Numbered from the stretch's first letter, positions 1-12,240 are shown. The stretch is DNA of 64,000 bases from Stomoxys calcitrans (GCF_963082655.1 NC_081555.1:92047272-92111271), one strand, 5' to 3'. A program made the numbers and translations. Notes: generated by a model not told the origin, from the letters alone.

Positions 1-1150
1 TCGGCACTGCCCTGGCAATATTTGGGCTGGGATGCTGCCGTTGCGTATATTGCCGTACAGGAGAGGTCGGAGGGTCACATAGTCCGACGACGATGACGCT
101 TGTGACCCACTGCTGGCTATGTTCGCACAGCACCTTACGATATAGCCAGTATGACTATACTCCCGTAGTGAAGTGAGGCCAGAGCAAGATCGGAAATGTA
201 CCCACTCCATGCATCGGTTACACCTCACCTACATCGACCGATGATGAAGGCGGTTCTGGCAAACCGAACAGAACCAGGGTCCGGGGTTCTTTTCAATCCC
301 GGCACGGACCAGAAGCGTGCGGAGAAGGCACTCCGGGATGTGCCTCTACCATGACGAAAAAAAAGGACAAACACGTACACTAAGGCGGCAGCCCTTGCCG
401 ATGAGGATTCCATCGGGTCAATCCGGTGCGTACAACCGGTTGCCATGGGATTGCAGACCCCCAGGGATCTGGGTCTCAGTCGAGTGGGTCTGGCTGCCTG
501 GTTACAATCGGGACGTACATCGTGCACATCGGCATCAATTCTTGCTCTGTAAGAGTTGAGGCGGCTGCATCTGCCGTAATGTAATTGAGCCAAAACTACT
601 CTGGTTTGCCGGGGGAGGTCAATTTCTGCAGGTGCATTGGGAGGCGGTCGTTCTCCAAGGACCATATTCACCCGGTACCTATTTACCTCACCTGCTACCG
701 TGTCTGCATGAATGTTGTCTAGACCCGCTTGATATGCCGTTTGATCTAGAATTTATCTCTTGTAGCGCTGAACCTAAACGCTTCTGGGCTTTAGATACCT
801 AGCCACATGATGATGATTGGATGGTCTCTGCTATAACAGCTCAGAAGATATTGCTTAGCCAGCATGTAGTTAAGGTAGCACGCGTAGGTTCTTTGCCTCC
901 TGATGGAGGTGATTCACATGAGAACTGAGGAGACTGCCCGTCGCAGTTCGAAGGGCGGCATTCTGACAGATCTGAATATTACTTCACTGCGTTTCACAAA
1001 GCCGACGAGACCACACTGGTGCTGCATTACTTACCACAGACCGATCAATTGCTTTGTACGTGGTCAACAAGGCTTCTTTGTCAGCACCCCAAGTGCTGCT
1101 GGCAAGTGACTTGAGGACCTTGTTTCCAATTTTGACTTTATCGTGTCTAC
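1..1150 (-). mobile_element. Jockey-like non-LTR retrotransposon, 3' fragment
   Basis: On the - strand about 1137-984 encodes a stretch with KVLKSLASSTWGADKEALL, typical of the region just after the reverse transcriptase in jockey-like LINEs, and 671-225 encodes the conserved C-terminal tail (GERPPP, then LAQL and a C-S-R-L-N-S-Y-x-A-R-I-D block followed by spaced Cys). The stretch between them is degenerate. Positions 1-224 are the 3' untranslated part: they match the separate scrap at 5706-6040 in the same orientation. The copy lacks endonuclease and catalytic RT and runs off the left edge. A longer copy of the same family lies at 23876-26190 on the + strand. Confidence 0.75.
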
Positions 1151-1789
1151 TTTTAAGGTATTCGTGTGAAGGTTTATAGTCCACATAAGTGGATATAGTC
1201 CCTCTACTGACCCATCTGTGTAGATATACAGATCCCAAGACTATCACATTTCGGAATTATTGCACCAGTGATCAGCCATTTATCATAGAAATGGAAGTAT
1301 TTTCTTAGACTTCATTGCAGGGATTGTTGGCAAGCGATTAGAGTAGCTTTTTCCTGTTTGACTTTGGCACAAATAGCAGTTCCATGGGTTACGTCGTTTT
1401 TCGTCGACCATTAGCGTTTTCTTTGTTGCTAAAGGCAACCTATTTAGCAACATTATCAAAAACATAACAGAGACCAATTATGGTAACGACTTGTTGTTAA
1501 CATTTGGCTTAAGTTTTTACGGAAAACTAGGTTCGCAAAAAATTAGTTTCAGTATTCAATCGAAGGTTTGAAAAGTTTGGAGGCAGTGAGACCGAATCTT
1601 AAAAAACTCCAAGTTGTGGAAACGGTTATTTAAAGCAGGGACTAAAACAGATTTCTGTCCACCTATATCAACACCAACTGAGGCTACAATTAACTTCAAA
1701 TCTGGTACCTTCACAATCGGGTGCATTGTGCTCTTAAATTTCCTATTTTGTCTGGAGGAAATTCTTCTAAATTTTTTTTCGCGAAACAG
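1151..1789. other. Unassigned sequence upstream of the coiled-coil gene
   Basis: No confident gene. A frame from 1559 to 1631 reads E-G-L-K-S-L-E-A-V then stops and could be an upstream exon relic; the opposite strand is open from 1900 to 1556, giving 114 codons without a recognised domain. The pyrimidine-rich stretch at 1770-1789 is the splice acceptor of the next feature, so at least the right-hand part is intron. Confidence 0.4.
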
Positions 1790-4028
1790 ATTGAAAGTTC
1801 CCTGTACAAAGCTGTGGCCAAACACCGAGACCAATTGCAAAGTGAACATGAAGCCAAGCTGAAACATATGAAAAATCTTCTCAAACTTCGTTACAAACAA
1901 AAAATGTTGATTGTGAGTTGCGTATTTAAGAAAATTTGAAAATGGGAGCTTAACCTGTCATACAAATTGCAGCAATTATCAAGTCAAGGATCTGAAGAAC
2001 AAGCCAATGAGGCACGTAAGTTGAGTGAGAACATTGAAATGAAATTGAAAAACTTTGAAAGTAAACAACTGGAATTGTTGGACAAGTTGAGGCAGTCCTC
2101 TTTGGAACTACACGAGGCCCAGAGACAATTGCATGCTAGGGTTGAGGTACACAAAGGGGAGGAGGTAAGAAGACGTTTAAAATTCAGTGTTCAGGTAATA
2201 ATAAAAAAATGTATGGCTTTAAAGCAATGTGCCCAAAGGAGAGATCAGACTACTCAGCCAATGGATAAATCGAAGAAATTGCAAAAACAACTTTCTCAAA
2301 TGATTCCCGATGAAGAAAATGAAGGTGTTGAGGTGGCAACACAATATTCAGCTATGGAAAATTCTCCGGAGGTTTCAGTGCCAATGCCTATAAGACCAGA
2401 TTTGAAATCATCTGTAATAACACCCAGAGATCAAAATGTCGAAAGAATTATCAATGAAACCAAGTAAGTTGAAAACTTTGAATTTTTCCTCAAATTATTT
2501 TAACCTTTTTAATCATAGACTACGCCTGCAGCAACTGGAAACCGAAAGCAGTTGTTTGGAGAAAGATTTCCAAAACTATTTGGAGCGCAGAAATAGGGAA
2601 AATAAATGTCGGCAGGAGGCCACATATCAACTTATTGAACAAAGTCAAAATAAAACCTCCCAAATGCTGCAAACCATTGATCAAACTAAAAGATCCCAAG
2701 TGACCTTTAGTGAAAAAAGTCCTTCGAGGGGAACAAAGATGAAATTTCCCTTATTCACCGAAGAAGATTTGGATTTAGATGAAGAATTCCAGAGATTGAA
2801 AGGCAAGCTTGCCCTGACACAATCCCTAATGGAGACGACTACCATGAACGGAGGTAGTAGTAGTTCTACCTCCAAGGATTTAAAAAATGCCATACGAGAT
2901 GCCAAAGAGAAATTTTTCGAAAATGAGCTCATTTTCCGCCAACACAAAGAAAGGGAGCTTATGCGAAAAAGTTCGGGATTTGGAGAACATAATTCATCAT
3001 TTCCTTATAATTGCGATATGGCATCCAGTGAAGCTGTGCCACAATCTAGAGCTGATCAAAGAATAGATTCAACATTTGCTTTGGATTTGAATAGAAATAA
3101 AGAAAAAGGCTTGGTGACAACGTCCAATGAGATGCCTGAGCAGCCCAAGGATTCTAAAAAGTCCCCACGCAGAGAATTGTTTCCCAAGCAATCAAAGGAA
3201 GAGGAATTTAAGGTTCCCATGGCCAAGAACACAAATCTACGACAAACCATAGACGATTTGAAGTCATATACCCAAAATAAAGAAAGCAAAGAAGACAAGT
3301 CCTCAGAAAGCAGTGAGGAATTAATCAAACAATCGATGGCCAAAATGAAACAGCTTTTCGGGAAGGACCCTTGCACCAGCAAACAAGCAGAGACATACAA
3401 TCAAATCCACAAAAATGAAACCAAAGATAAAGTCAACTATGTTCCCTTGCGGGATATATTGAATGAAAAACCCTCCGAACTTAATCAAACAACCTCCTCG
3501 TCCATAACCACAACAACAAGTGCAGCTACTACAACTACCTCGGCCAGCACCATGGATGCTGTGGCCAAGCGACAATTGGACATGTTGGAATCCATTTCAA
3601 TACCACCAACAACATATTTGTCCAGCCGCATGACACAGGAAGTTGAACAAATTCAAAACGATCACATATCAAAGCCTTCCACTTTGAATTTGACTATGAC
3701 CAGTGATAGCGAAGAAAGCTCAAGCTCGGATGTTAAGGAAAATCAAAATTCCGATCAGGATATAAGTGAAATATCCAGTGCAGCAGAAGTTGCTGAGCCC
3801 TTGGCAAATGTTGTACCAGAGTTGCTGATTACAACACGGGGCGATAGTTTAGAAATTGGCGAAGTCTTGAGTGAAACCCAAACTGTCTTCGCTCCCTTAT
3901 CCAAAGTGAGCAGTAGTGAGGGGTCAAGTAGTAATGCCTCTGATTTTGATCTCTCCTTGGAAAGAAGCAGTGGCAAACAAAATAAGGCAAAAACAAGCGA
4001 TGAAAGCGAAGGAGAGTTTTGGGCTTAA
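1790..4028 (+). CDS. Coiled-coil, Ser/Glu-rich protein, last three exons (5' end not resolved)
   Basis: Function not recognised. Three exons join in one frame: 1790-1912, 1973-2463 and 2519-4028. The introns are 60 bp (GTGAGT...TTGCAG) and 55 bp (GTAAGT...ATCATAG), and the first exon follows a T-rich acceptor ending CAG at 1789. The joined reading is 707 codons. Residues 1-105 and about 205-265 are Lys/Glu/Gln-rich and look like coiled coil. A run GGSSSSTS lies near residue 316 and a Thr/Ser tract near 529-549. The last 100 residues are acidic and Ser-rich, ending E-S-E-G-E-F-W-A. Inside exon 2, positions 2165-2224 form a possible 60-nt intron (GTAAGA...AAAG) that would keep frame, removing 20 residues. 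A start codon and earlier exons must lie upstream and could not be placed. The composition would suit a cytoskeletal or centrosomal scaffold, but that is a guess. Confidence 0.75.
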
Positions 4029-4046
4029 AAAAGGGTGTACTTCGAC

Positions 4047-4052
4047 AATAAA
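4047..4052 (+). promoter_or_regulatory. Poly(A) signal AATAAA of the coiled-coil gene
   Basis: AATAAA lies 18 nt after the TAA stop of the coiled-coil gene. It implies a very short 3' untranslated region, which is common in compact fly genes. Confidence 0.6.
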
Positions 4053-4199
4053 ACTAATGGTTGTTCTTTATGTTACAATTTGTGTTTTAGAGCAATATTC
4101 TTGAAAGAAATCAAAAAATCGAATATTTTGTTGAAAAATTTAAGCAATCGATGTTTCATTTCATGTCGGAGAACTTAGGTCAATTGTGTTCTCTTTTTG

Positions 4200-5705
4200 G
4201 AAGAAGGTAAAAGGCGTGCTAAGTTCGGCCGTGCCGAATCTTGGGAACCTACCACCATGGATTCTGCCAAAAATTTATACAAACTAACCAACAAAATCAA
4301 TGCTTCTAGGAACCGAACCAGGATAATCGAGAGACCGGTTTAAGTGGGAGCTATATCAGGTTATAGACTAATTTGTACCGTACTTGGCTTAGTAGTAGGA
4401 AGTCGAACACCGCATGCAAAATTTCAGCCAAATCGGACAAAAATTGCGGCTTGTAAGTGCATAAGAAGTCAAATCGGGAGATCGGTTTATATGGGAGCTA
4501 TATCAGGTTATAGACCGTTTTATATCGTACTTGGCACAGTAGTTGGAAGTCATAACAAAACAAACAAAACACTACATGCAAAATTTCAGCCAAATCGGAC
4601 AAAAATTTCAGATTCCAGGGGCTCAAGAAGTTAAATCGGGAGATCGATATATAGGGGAGCTATATCAGGTAATATACCGATTTATACCGTACTTGGCACA
4701 GTAGTTGGAAGTCGTAACAGAACACCGCATGCAAAATTTCAGCCAAATCGGACAAAAATTGCGGCTTCCAGGGGCTCAAGAACTCAAATCGGGAGATCGG
4801 TTTATATGGGAGCTATATCAGGTTATATATCGATTTGGACTGTACTTGGCGCAGTGGTTGGAAGTCATAACAGAACACCACGTGCAAAATTTCGGCCAAA
4901 TCGGACAAAAATTGCGTCTTGTAAGGGCTCAAGAAGGCAAATCGGGAGATCGGTTTATATGGGGGCTATACCAGGTTATTGACCGATTTAGACCGTACTA
5001 GACACAGTTGTTGGAAGTCATAACAGAACACCGCATGAAAAATTTCAGGCAAATCGGACAAAAATTGCGTCTTGTAAGGGCTCAAGAAGGCAAATCGGGA
5101 GATCGGTTTATATGGGGGCTATATCAGGTTATTGACCGATTTAGACCGCACTAGACACAGTTGTTGGAAGTCATAACAGAACACCACATGCAAAATTTCA
5201 GTCAAATCGGACAAAAATTGCGGCTTGTAATTGCTCAAGAAGTCAAATCGGGAGATCGATTTATATGGGAGCTATATCAGGTTATATACCGATTTGGACC
5301 GTACTTAGCACAGTTGTTGGAAATCATAACAGAACAGCATATGCAAAATTTCAGCCAAATCGGACAAAAACTGCTGCTTGTTAGGGCTCAAGAAGTCAAA
5401 TCGGGAGATCGGTTTATATGGGAGCTATATCTAAATCTGAACCGATATGGCCCATTTGCAATCCCCAATGATCTACATCAATAAGAAGTATCTGTGCAAA
5501 ATTTCAAGCGGCTAGCTTTACGCATTCGACCGCTATCGTGATTTCGACAGACGAACGGATGGGCGGACCGACGGACATGGCTAGATCGACTCAGGAAGTC
5601 GAGACGATCAAGAATATATATACTTTATGGGGTCTTAGACGAGGTGTTACAAACGGAATGACTAGTTTAGAATATCCCCATCCAAAGGTGGTGGATATAA
5701 AAATG
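4200..5705 (-). mobile_element. DINE-1-like element with eight ~153-bp internal repeats
   Basis: One end (4206-4260) carries GCTAAGTTCGGCCGTGCCGAA followed by a CCACCATGG block. The other end (5580-5705) carries, in reverse, the head typical of DINE-1/INE-1: AAGTATATATATTCTTGATC, GAGTCGATCTAGCCATGTCC and a GTCC/GTCT run. Between them the phrase GGGAGCTATATCAGGTTAT recurs at about 4345, 4493, 4655, 4808, 4961, 5112, 5267 and 5420, a period near 153 bp. The assignment rests on resemblance of the head and on the known tandem-repeat core of these Helentron-associated elements. There is no coding capacity; the open frames inside follow the repeat. Strand is given for the DINE head running 5' to 3'. 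Confidence 0.7.
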
Positions 5706-6040
5706 ATGAATTTTCCGGCACTGGCTCCCGAATGTTTTAGATGCGGTGCTTGTGATCCACTGCAGACTACGTTGACATAGCCCCTTGCAACGTAGTCGAT
5801 ACGACTGTACTCCCGTATTGTTGTAAGGCAGAGCAAGATCGAAAATGCTCCTACTCCATACGCAGGGTTACATTTCGCTAAATTCGATCGACGATGGAGA
5901 CGGTTGTGCGTAAGGAGCAGACACTGCGGGATATGATGAAAATAGGCCAAAAGACATACATTGAGGCGGCAGCCCCTGATAGATAAAAACTTAATCGGGT
6001 CCATCCGATGAACAGAGCCGGCTGCAATGGGGTCTGTTAT
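5706..6040 (-). mobile_element. Jockey-like LINE 3' scrap between two DINE blocks
   Basis: The sequence aligns by eye with 90-460 in the same orientation: shared blocks include ACTATACTCCCGTA-like, GGCAGAGCAAGATCG and GGCGGCAGCCC. It is therefore the 3' untranslated region and tail of the jockey-like family at the left edge of the window, with small deletions. No catalytic domain is present. Confidence 0.6.
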
Positions 6041-6085
6041 GTTCAGAAACGATTTGAGTGACATTCCAGTGGTATTAAGAAACAA

Positions 6086-7345
6086 GTAAAAACGTGTTAA
6101 GTTCGGGCGTGCCGAACTTTGAATACCCATCACCATATATCCTCCCTTTTTTATACCCTCCATCATAGGATGGGGGTATACAAATTTCGTCATTCTGTTT
6201 GTAATACCTCGAAATATGCGTCTAAGACCGCATAATGTATATATATATTCTTGATCGTCATGTCATTTTAAGTCGATCTAGCCATGTCCGTTCGTCTGTC
6301 CGTCCGCCTGTCTGTCGGTCGAAAGCACGCTAACTTTCGAAGTAAAGCTAAGCGCTTGAAATTTTGCACAAATACTTTTTATTAGTGTAGGTAGGTTGGG
6401 ATTGTAAATGGACCAAATCGGTCCATGTCTTGATATAGCTGCCATATAAACTGATATTGGGTCTTGACTTCCTGAGCCTCTAGAAGGCGCAATTCTCGTT
6501 CGATTTGACCAAAAATTTGCACGTGGTGTTTTGGTATCACTTCCAACTAAGTGTGCTAAGTATGGTTGAAATCGGTTCATAACCTGATATAGCTGCCATA
6601 TAAACCGATCTGGGGTCTTGAGTTCTTCAGCTTTTAGGGGGCGCAATTGTTATCTGATTTGGCTGTAATTATGCACATGGTGTTTTGGTATCATTTCCAA
6701 TAACAGTGCTAAGTATGGTTCAAATCGGTTCATAACCTGGTATAGCTGTCATATAATCCGATCTTGGATCTTGACTTTTTGAGCCGCTGGAGGGTGCAAT
6801 TCTCATCCGATTTAGCGGAAATTTTGCACGAGGTGTTTTGTTATGACTTCCAACAACTGTGCTAAGTATGACGCAAATCAGTTCATAAACTGGTATAGCT
6901 GCCATATAAACCGATCTGGGGGTCTTGACTTCTTCAGCTTTCAGGAGGAGCAATTCTTATCCGATTTGGCAGAAATTTTGTACAACGGCTTCTCCTATGA
7001 CCTTCAACATATGTGTCCAATATGGTCTGAATCGATTTATAGCTTGATACAGCTCCCATATAAACCGATCTCCCGATTTTGCTTCTTGAGCCCCTACAAG
7101 GCTCAATTCTTATCCGAATGAATTGAACTCTTACACAATGACTTCTACAATGTTCAGCATTCAATTCATTTATGGTCCGAATCGGACTATAGCTTGATAT
7201 GGCTCCAATAGCATAACAGTTCTTATTCATTATTCTTTGTTTGCCTAAAAAGAGATACCGCGCAAAGAACTCGACAAATTCGATCCATGGTGGAGGGTAT
7301 ATAAGATTCGGCCCGGCCGAACTAAGCACGCTCTTACTTGTTTTA
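6086..7345 (+). mobile_element. DINE-1-like element
   Basis: After a terminus of another copy at 6086-6145, the head at 6152-6320 reads TATACCCTCCATCATAGG, then GTATACAAATTTCGTCATTC, GTATATATATATTCTTGATC and a GTCC/GTCT run. It is followed by several units with 'ATATAGCTGCCATATAAACCGATC', and the far end at 7275-7345 has GGTGGAGGGTATATAAGATTCGGCCCGGCCGAAC and GCACGCTCTTACTTGTTT. No coding function. Confidence 0.7.
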
Positions 7346-8700
7346 TCATATCACTACCATATCCATAGTTATATCTAAATAGGGGCTGGTCTGGATCATA
7401 TTTGATTCAGGTCCCGTGAACTCTTATAAAAGTCAGAGTTTCAGCGAAATTAGGCAATAAATCCGCTTTTTATGACATTAAGACCCTAAATTAGAATATC
7501 GCTCTATATGGTAGCTATATCTAAGTAAAGTCTGATCTGGATCATATTCTGGACGGATGACAGGAGGCTTGAAACAACTCACTATTTCAAATTTCATCGA
7601 ACTCGGGTAATAAATAAAGCTTTTATGGGCTTCAGACCCTTATTCGGCAGATCGGTCTATATGGCAGCTATATATAAATAAAGTCTGATCTGAACCAAAT
7701 TTGGATCGGATGTCGGGAGGCTTAAAACAACTCCCTATTTCAAATTACAGAGAAATCGGGTAATAAATAAAGTTTTTAAGGGCTTCAGACCCTTACTCAG
7801 AAGATCAGTCTATATGGCAGCAATATCTAAATATAATCTGATCTGAATCATATTTAGATCGGATGTCGGGAGGCTTAAAACAGCTCATTATTTCAAATTT
7901 TAGCGAAATAAACCTTTTATGGGCTTCAGACCCCTTATCGGCAGATTGATGCTGATGTATGACAGATTGGTGCTGATATATGACAGCTATATCTAAATAC
8001 AGTCCGATCTGAACCATATTTAGGTATGATATTGAGTGGCCTAAAACTACTTTTTGTTTCAAATTTCAGCAAAATCGGTTAAAAGATAAAGCTTTTATGG
8101 GCTTCAGACCCTTTATCGGGAGATCGGTCTGTATGGAAGCTATATCTAAATATAGTCAGATGTGATCCATATTTGGGTCGAACATTGGGAAGGCCTAAAA
8201 CAACTTACTGTTTCAAATTTCAGTGAAATTTGGTAATAAATGCAGTTTATGGGCTTAAGACCCTTTATCGGGAGATCGGTCTATATGGCAGCTATATCTA
8301 AAAATAGTCCGATCTGAACCATATTTGGACCAGATGTCGGGAGGCTTAAAACTAATCACTGCTTCAAATTTCATTTATGGGCATTAGACCCTTTATCCCC
8401 AGATTGGTCTATATAGCAGCTATATCCAAATTTAGTCCGATTTGGCCCGTTCAAGAACTTAACCTGCGTGCAGCAAAAATACATCTCTGTACCAAATTTC
8501 AGCTCAATATCTTAATTTTAGAAGGCTGTAGCATGAAAGACGGACGGACAGACACAGGAGCATCATTAAATCATCAAAGAATTTTAAGACTATCCGAAAT
8601 GTAGACACTTTGTAGGGTCGAAAATAGATATTTCGATGTGTTGCAAACGAAATGACTAAATGAATATATCCCCTATCCTGCGGTGGTGGGTACAACAAGT
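7346..8700 (-). mobile_element. Divergent DINE-like repeat array
   Basis: Repeating units contain 'GATCGGTCTATATGGCAGCTATATCTAAATATAGTCCGATC' split over degenerate copies, with 'GGGCTTCAGACCCTTTATCGG' between them. The right end (8535-8700) has a GACGGACGGACAGAC run and a GGTGGTGGGTA terminus, the reversed DINE head. It belongs to a different subfamily from the block at 4200-5705. No genes. Confidence 0.6.
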
Positions 8701-8990
8701 ATCAGGCAACCATAAAAGTAGTATACACTTTTTTTTAACAGACTTGTGTACTCAAAACAGCAGGTTTGGTTAGTTGAAATAGCATCAAGAAATGTTTGCT
8801 AATACAGCGGGCTTATGTTTGCTGAAACAGCAGTAATGTCTGCTTTCCCATTTTCAGCAGACAGAAAACTCTGTTTTAGCAAACATTTTTGCTATTTTGA
8901 ATTTTGGTTAAGTGTATGAATCGCATTTGTCAAGTTTTTTTCCGATATCTCTTTTAAGGCAAATAAAGGATAAAAGAAAAGAATTGCTAT
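8701..8990. repeat. AGCAG-rich short dispersed repeat
   Basis: Between 8755 and 8930 there are several interspersed CAGCAG/GCAAACAT motifs (TTTGCTGAAACAGCAG, TTCAGCAGACAG). A related stretch is at 16460-16630. It may be a small DNA transposon remnant; no terminal repeat could be fixed. Confidence 0.35.
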
Positions 8991-9240
8991 GCTATTGGAG
9001 CTATATCAAGTTATGGTCCGATCCGAACGATAATTGAATTGAACGTTGGAAACCATAGTAGATATCATTGTGTAAAATTTGGCGCGCTTTAGGGGCTCAA
9101 GAAGTACGTCGAAGGTCGTCGGAGATCCCGTTGGGCAAAATTTTAGCCAAATCGGAATTTAATTGCGCCCTCTAGAGGACTGATTTGAAACATACTTAGC
9201 ACAGCTATTGGAAGTCATAACAATATCTTTCGAGGTATTT
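8991..9240 (-). mobile_element. DINE-like element, part left of an L2-like LINE
   Basis: Units such as TATTGGAGCTATATCAAGTTATG and GGAAGTCATAAC stop at about 9225 and resume at about 10262 with AAATTTCAGCCAAATCGG. The block is therefore one DINE-like element split by the LINE between them. Confidence 0.55.
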
Positions 9241-10255
9241 AGAGTCTAATGGCCTTTTTAGTGATCAACAGTATGGTTTCCGCAAAAATCGCTTTACGGG
9301 CGACCTCATGGCACTTCTGTCGGAACGTTGGAGTCGCTCAATCCACCAGTTTGGTGAGAGTAAGGTTGTCGCTCTGGATATCTCCATGGCATTTGATAGG
9401 GTCTGGCACGGTTCGCTACTATCAAAGCTTGTCGCATTTGGTGTCGGTAATGGCTTCGTTCGATTTATTTCGAGCTTCTTCCTAGATCGCACTATTCGAG
9501 TCGGTATGGATGGGTTCTCATCCAATGAGCATAAATTGACCGAAGGTGTACACCAGGGCTTTGTTCTTTCTCTTTCTCCTTCTCTTTTTCTTATTTTCAT
9601 CAACGATCTTTTGGGTCAGACATCGAATCCGATCTACACATTTGCGGATGACAGTAATCTCTGTCATTCGTACCCATTTGACCATAGGCCGAGTCTTCGA
9701 GAGATTGAGGATAAGAGTCGGGTTATGGATGATACACTCTGCCAGGATTTGCTGGCCATTTCTGAGTGGAGTCGAACGAATCGAGTAGATTTTAATGCAC
9801 GGAAAACTCAGTGCAGCTTGTTTTCACACAAACGATTCGCTGACCAATTACGATCATCTCATCATCCGTTGGGCTTAACATATATTTGAAGTGTTGAAAG
9901 AATCATTCAAGTGTTTAGGCTTCCTTAAACGGTTTAAGAATTACTTCACTCCGTCTGATCTTCTTAACATCGACACCACTTCCATAAGGCCGAAAATGGA
10001 GAACAACAACGAGGAGAGCAATGGCGTTGATTGGGGACAGGAGGGTATCCAACTCCATTGCCCCCCTTGAACATACTAGATATTCCAGGAACTTAAACTC
10101 GTTTGTAATTGATAGGCCAGCGGACCGCAAAATGGATTATAGAGAGAATTCTTTTTTCGCCCGAGCCGTTCGTATGTGGAATCGACTTCCGGCTAATATT
10201 TTTCCAACCCACTTTGACATCCAAAGATTTAAGACAAATGTCAATAAACACTACA
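9241..10255 (+). mobile_element. L2/CR1-like non-LTR retrotransposon, truncated
   Basis: 9308-9889 encodes reverse transcriptase: VALDISMAFDRVWH (motif A), a GVHQG fingers motif, then FADDSNL in place of the usual F/Y-A-D-D catalytic box. 10021-10260 encodes a C-terminal tail with F-F-A-R-A-V-R-M-W-N-R-L-P-x-N-I-F-P, typical of L2/CR1-related LINEs. The stretch between is frameshifted. Endonuclease and RT fingers are missing, so the copy is 5' truncated and inserted in a DINE-like element. Confidence 0.7.
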
Positions 10256-10880
10256 TCCGTTATGCTAAATTTCAGCCAAATCGGATTATAATTGCGGCCT
10301 CTAGTGGCTCAAGAAGTCAAGATTCAAGATCGGTTTATATGGCAGCTATATCAGGTTATGGACCGATTGGAACAATACTTAGCGAAGTTGTTGGAAGTCA
10401 TAACGAAACACGTCATGCTAAATTTCAGCCAAATCGGATATGAATTGTACCCCCTAGAGGTTCAAGAAGTCAAGATTCAAGATCGTTTTATATGCCAGCT
10501 ATATCAGGTTATGGACCGTACTTAGAAAAGTTATTGGGAATCATAACAAAACACTTCATGCAAAATCTCACCCAAATCGGATAAGATTTGTATCCTCCAG
10601 AGGCTCACGAAGTCAAGACCCCAGATCGGTTTATATGGCAGCTATATAAAAACATGGACCAATGTGGCCAATCCCAACCGACCTACACCAATAAGAAGTA
10701 TTTGAGCAAAATTTCAAGACGGTGGGACAGCCGGACGGACATGGCTAGATCGACTTAAATATCATGACGATCAAGAATATATACATTTTTTGGGATCTTA
10801 GACAAATATTTCGAGGAGTTACAAACGCAATGACAAAATTAGTATGCCCCCATCCTATGGTGGTGGGTATAAAATCCTAA
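10256..10880 (-). mobile_element. DINE-like element, part right of the L2-like LINE
   Basis: About four units with GATCGGTTTATATGGCAGC and GGAAGTCATAAC lead to a reversed head at 10725-10880 (GGACGGACATGGCTAGATCG, CAAGAATATATACATTTTTT and GGTGGTGGGTATAAAA). It continues the element interrupted at 9240. Confidence 0.65.
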
Positions 10881-11709
10881 GATCAATAGATCAAAAGTTG
10901 TACAACTATTTCTAAATTTTTTGCCTTTTTGACCACTATGCGACAGTTGTTATTTGCATTATAAACCTAAAAATCTGTTGCTTCTTATCTGTCGGGGAGG
11001 TTTTTAAGCCCATTACAAGTTATGACATTCTCTGTTGGGTAACAATCACGGGGACATAGCTCTGGCAGAGCAAATTGACGACTTCATATTTTGTACCAGA
11101 ATTGTTGCAAAACTTTACAAAGAGGATAATACTGCCGCCTCTCTCCCTCATCTCTAATTATTCGAGCTTAATCCTCAAAAGGAATATATCCTTCAAAATA
11201 TTTTTAAGCATTTTCTTTGTTTTACACTACTCTCTAATCATGCTAGTCTAATCGTCAAAAGGAATACAATATCATCAAAACTGAATTTATGCATTTCATC
11301 TAGAATTTTCCCAATTTATAATTAATGAAATTCTTGCGTTGGAATAACTTTATTGCATTTTCAAATCAAAATTTAACATTTCTTTAGTTTATCTATTCGT
11401 TCTTTTGAATTTCGGTTTTGTGTGCATTAATTTTCATTTCCCTCGACCGGAAATGACCGCAAAATGTCTGACTTTGCAACAATTAAATCATGTGATTATG
11501 TGCGTGTTCTGTGAATGTGTGACAAAAATCTCTACACAGACGTTAATTGTTGGTTACTGTTGTCGGTGCTTGTATAACATATTCCCATACTCAAGATTTG
11601 CCTTCTATTAACTAGGGTGTACTAAATTGTGGTCGTTACGTTTAGACATAATTTGAAACATTATATTTTAAAAGAACTTTTTTCAGGTTTTTTTTTTATT
11701 AATAAACTA
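10881..11709. other. AT-rich sequence without a recognisable gene
   Basis: A 68-codon frame at 11405-11611 has no start context, domain or splice support. I see no RNA gene or repeat that I can name in this stretch. Confidence 0.4.
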
Positions 11710-11944
11710 TTGGGTTGCCCAAAAAGTAACTGCGGATTTTTCATATAGTCGGCGTTGACAAATTTTTTCACAGCTTGTGACTCTGTAATTGCATTCTTTC
11801 TTCTGTCAGTTATCAGCTGTTACTTTTAGCTTGCTTTAGAAAAAAAGTGTAAAAGAGTATATTTGATTAAAGTTCATTCTAAGCTTTATTAAAAATGCAT
11901 TTACTTTCTTTTAAAAAATCCGCAATTACTTTTTGAGCAACCAT
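11710..11944. mobile_element. Mariner-type MITE, copy A
   Basis: The left terminus TTGGGTTGCCCAAAAAGTA follows a TA at 11708-11709. The right terminus is the inverted match but is decayed (TTTTTGAGCAACC instead of TTTTTGGGCAACC). The internal sequence matches copies at 15870, 37172 and 41232, including TCAGTTATCAGCTGTTAC. It is too short to encode transposase. Confidence 0.85.
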
Positions 11945-12240
11945 ATTTACATAAATGGCTTTTAAATGATATTTACAAAAATCTGATCCAAATTTTTTTG
12001 ACTAAATCCTTAATCATATAAAAATAATCTTCTCTACTCACGTTTTGCAATTTTACTTCATATCGTCAAATTGAAGACAGTTTTTTGCTAAATCTGCCGA
12101 AAGGCAAAAAAGGCTGATACTCTGTCCCGATTTCGGAAATGTTGTGAAAAACTTTAACACAAACATCATATTTGATAAAAGTTATTTACGGAATATTTTG
12201 TTTTGTTCCAACTCAGTTCTGCCTTCATATTACACTAGGA
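11945..12240. other. AT-rich spacer, nothing identified
   Basis: Sequence between the mariner-type MITE and the RTE LINE. No coding, RNA or repeat signal was recognised. Confidence 0.4.

Noticed and set aside
984..1247. Independent small gene on the - strand
   Set aside because: Its product matches the post-RT region of the jockey-like LINE copy at 24683-24910.
9265..9603. Frame on the - strand over the L2-like RT
   Set aside because: It is the complement of the RT region; the + strand shows clear RT motifs, the - strand none.
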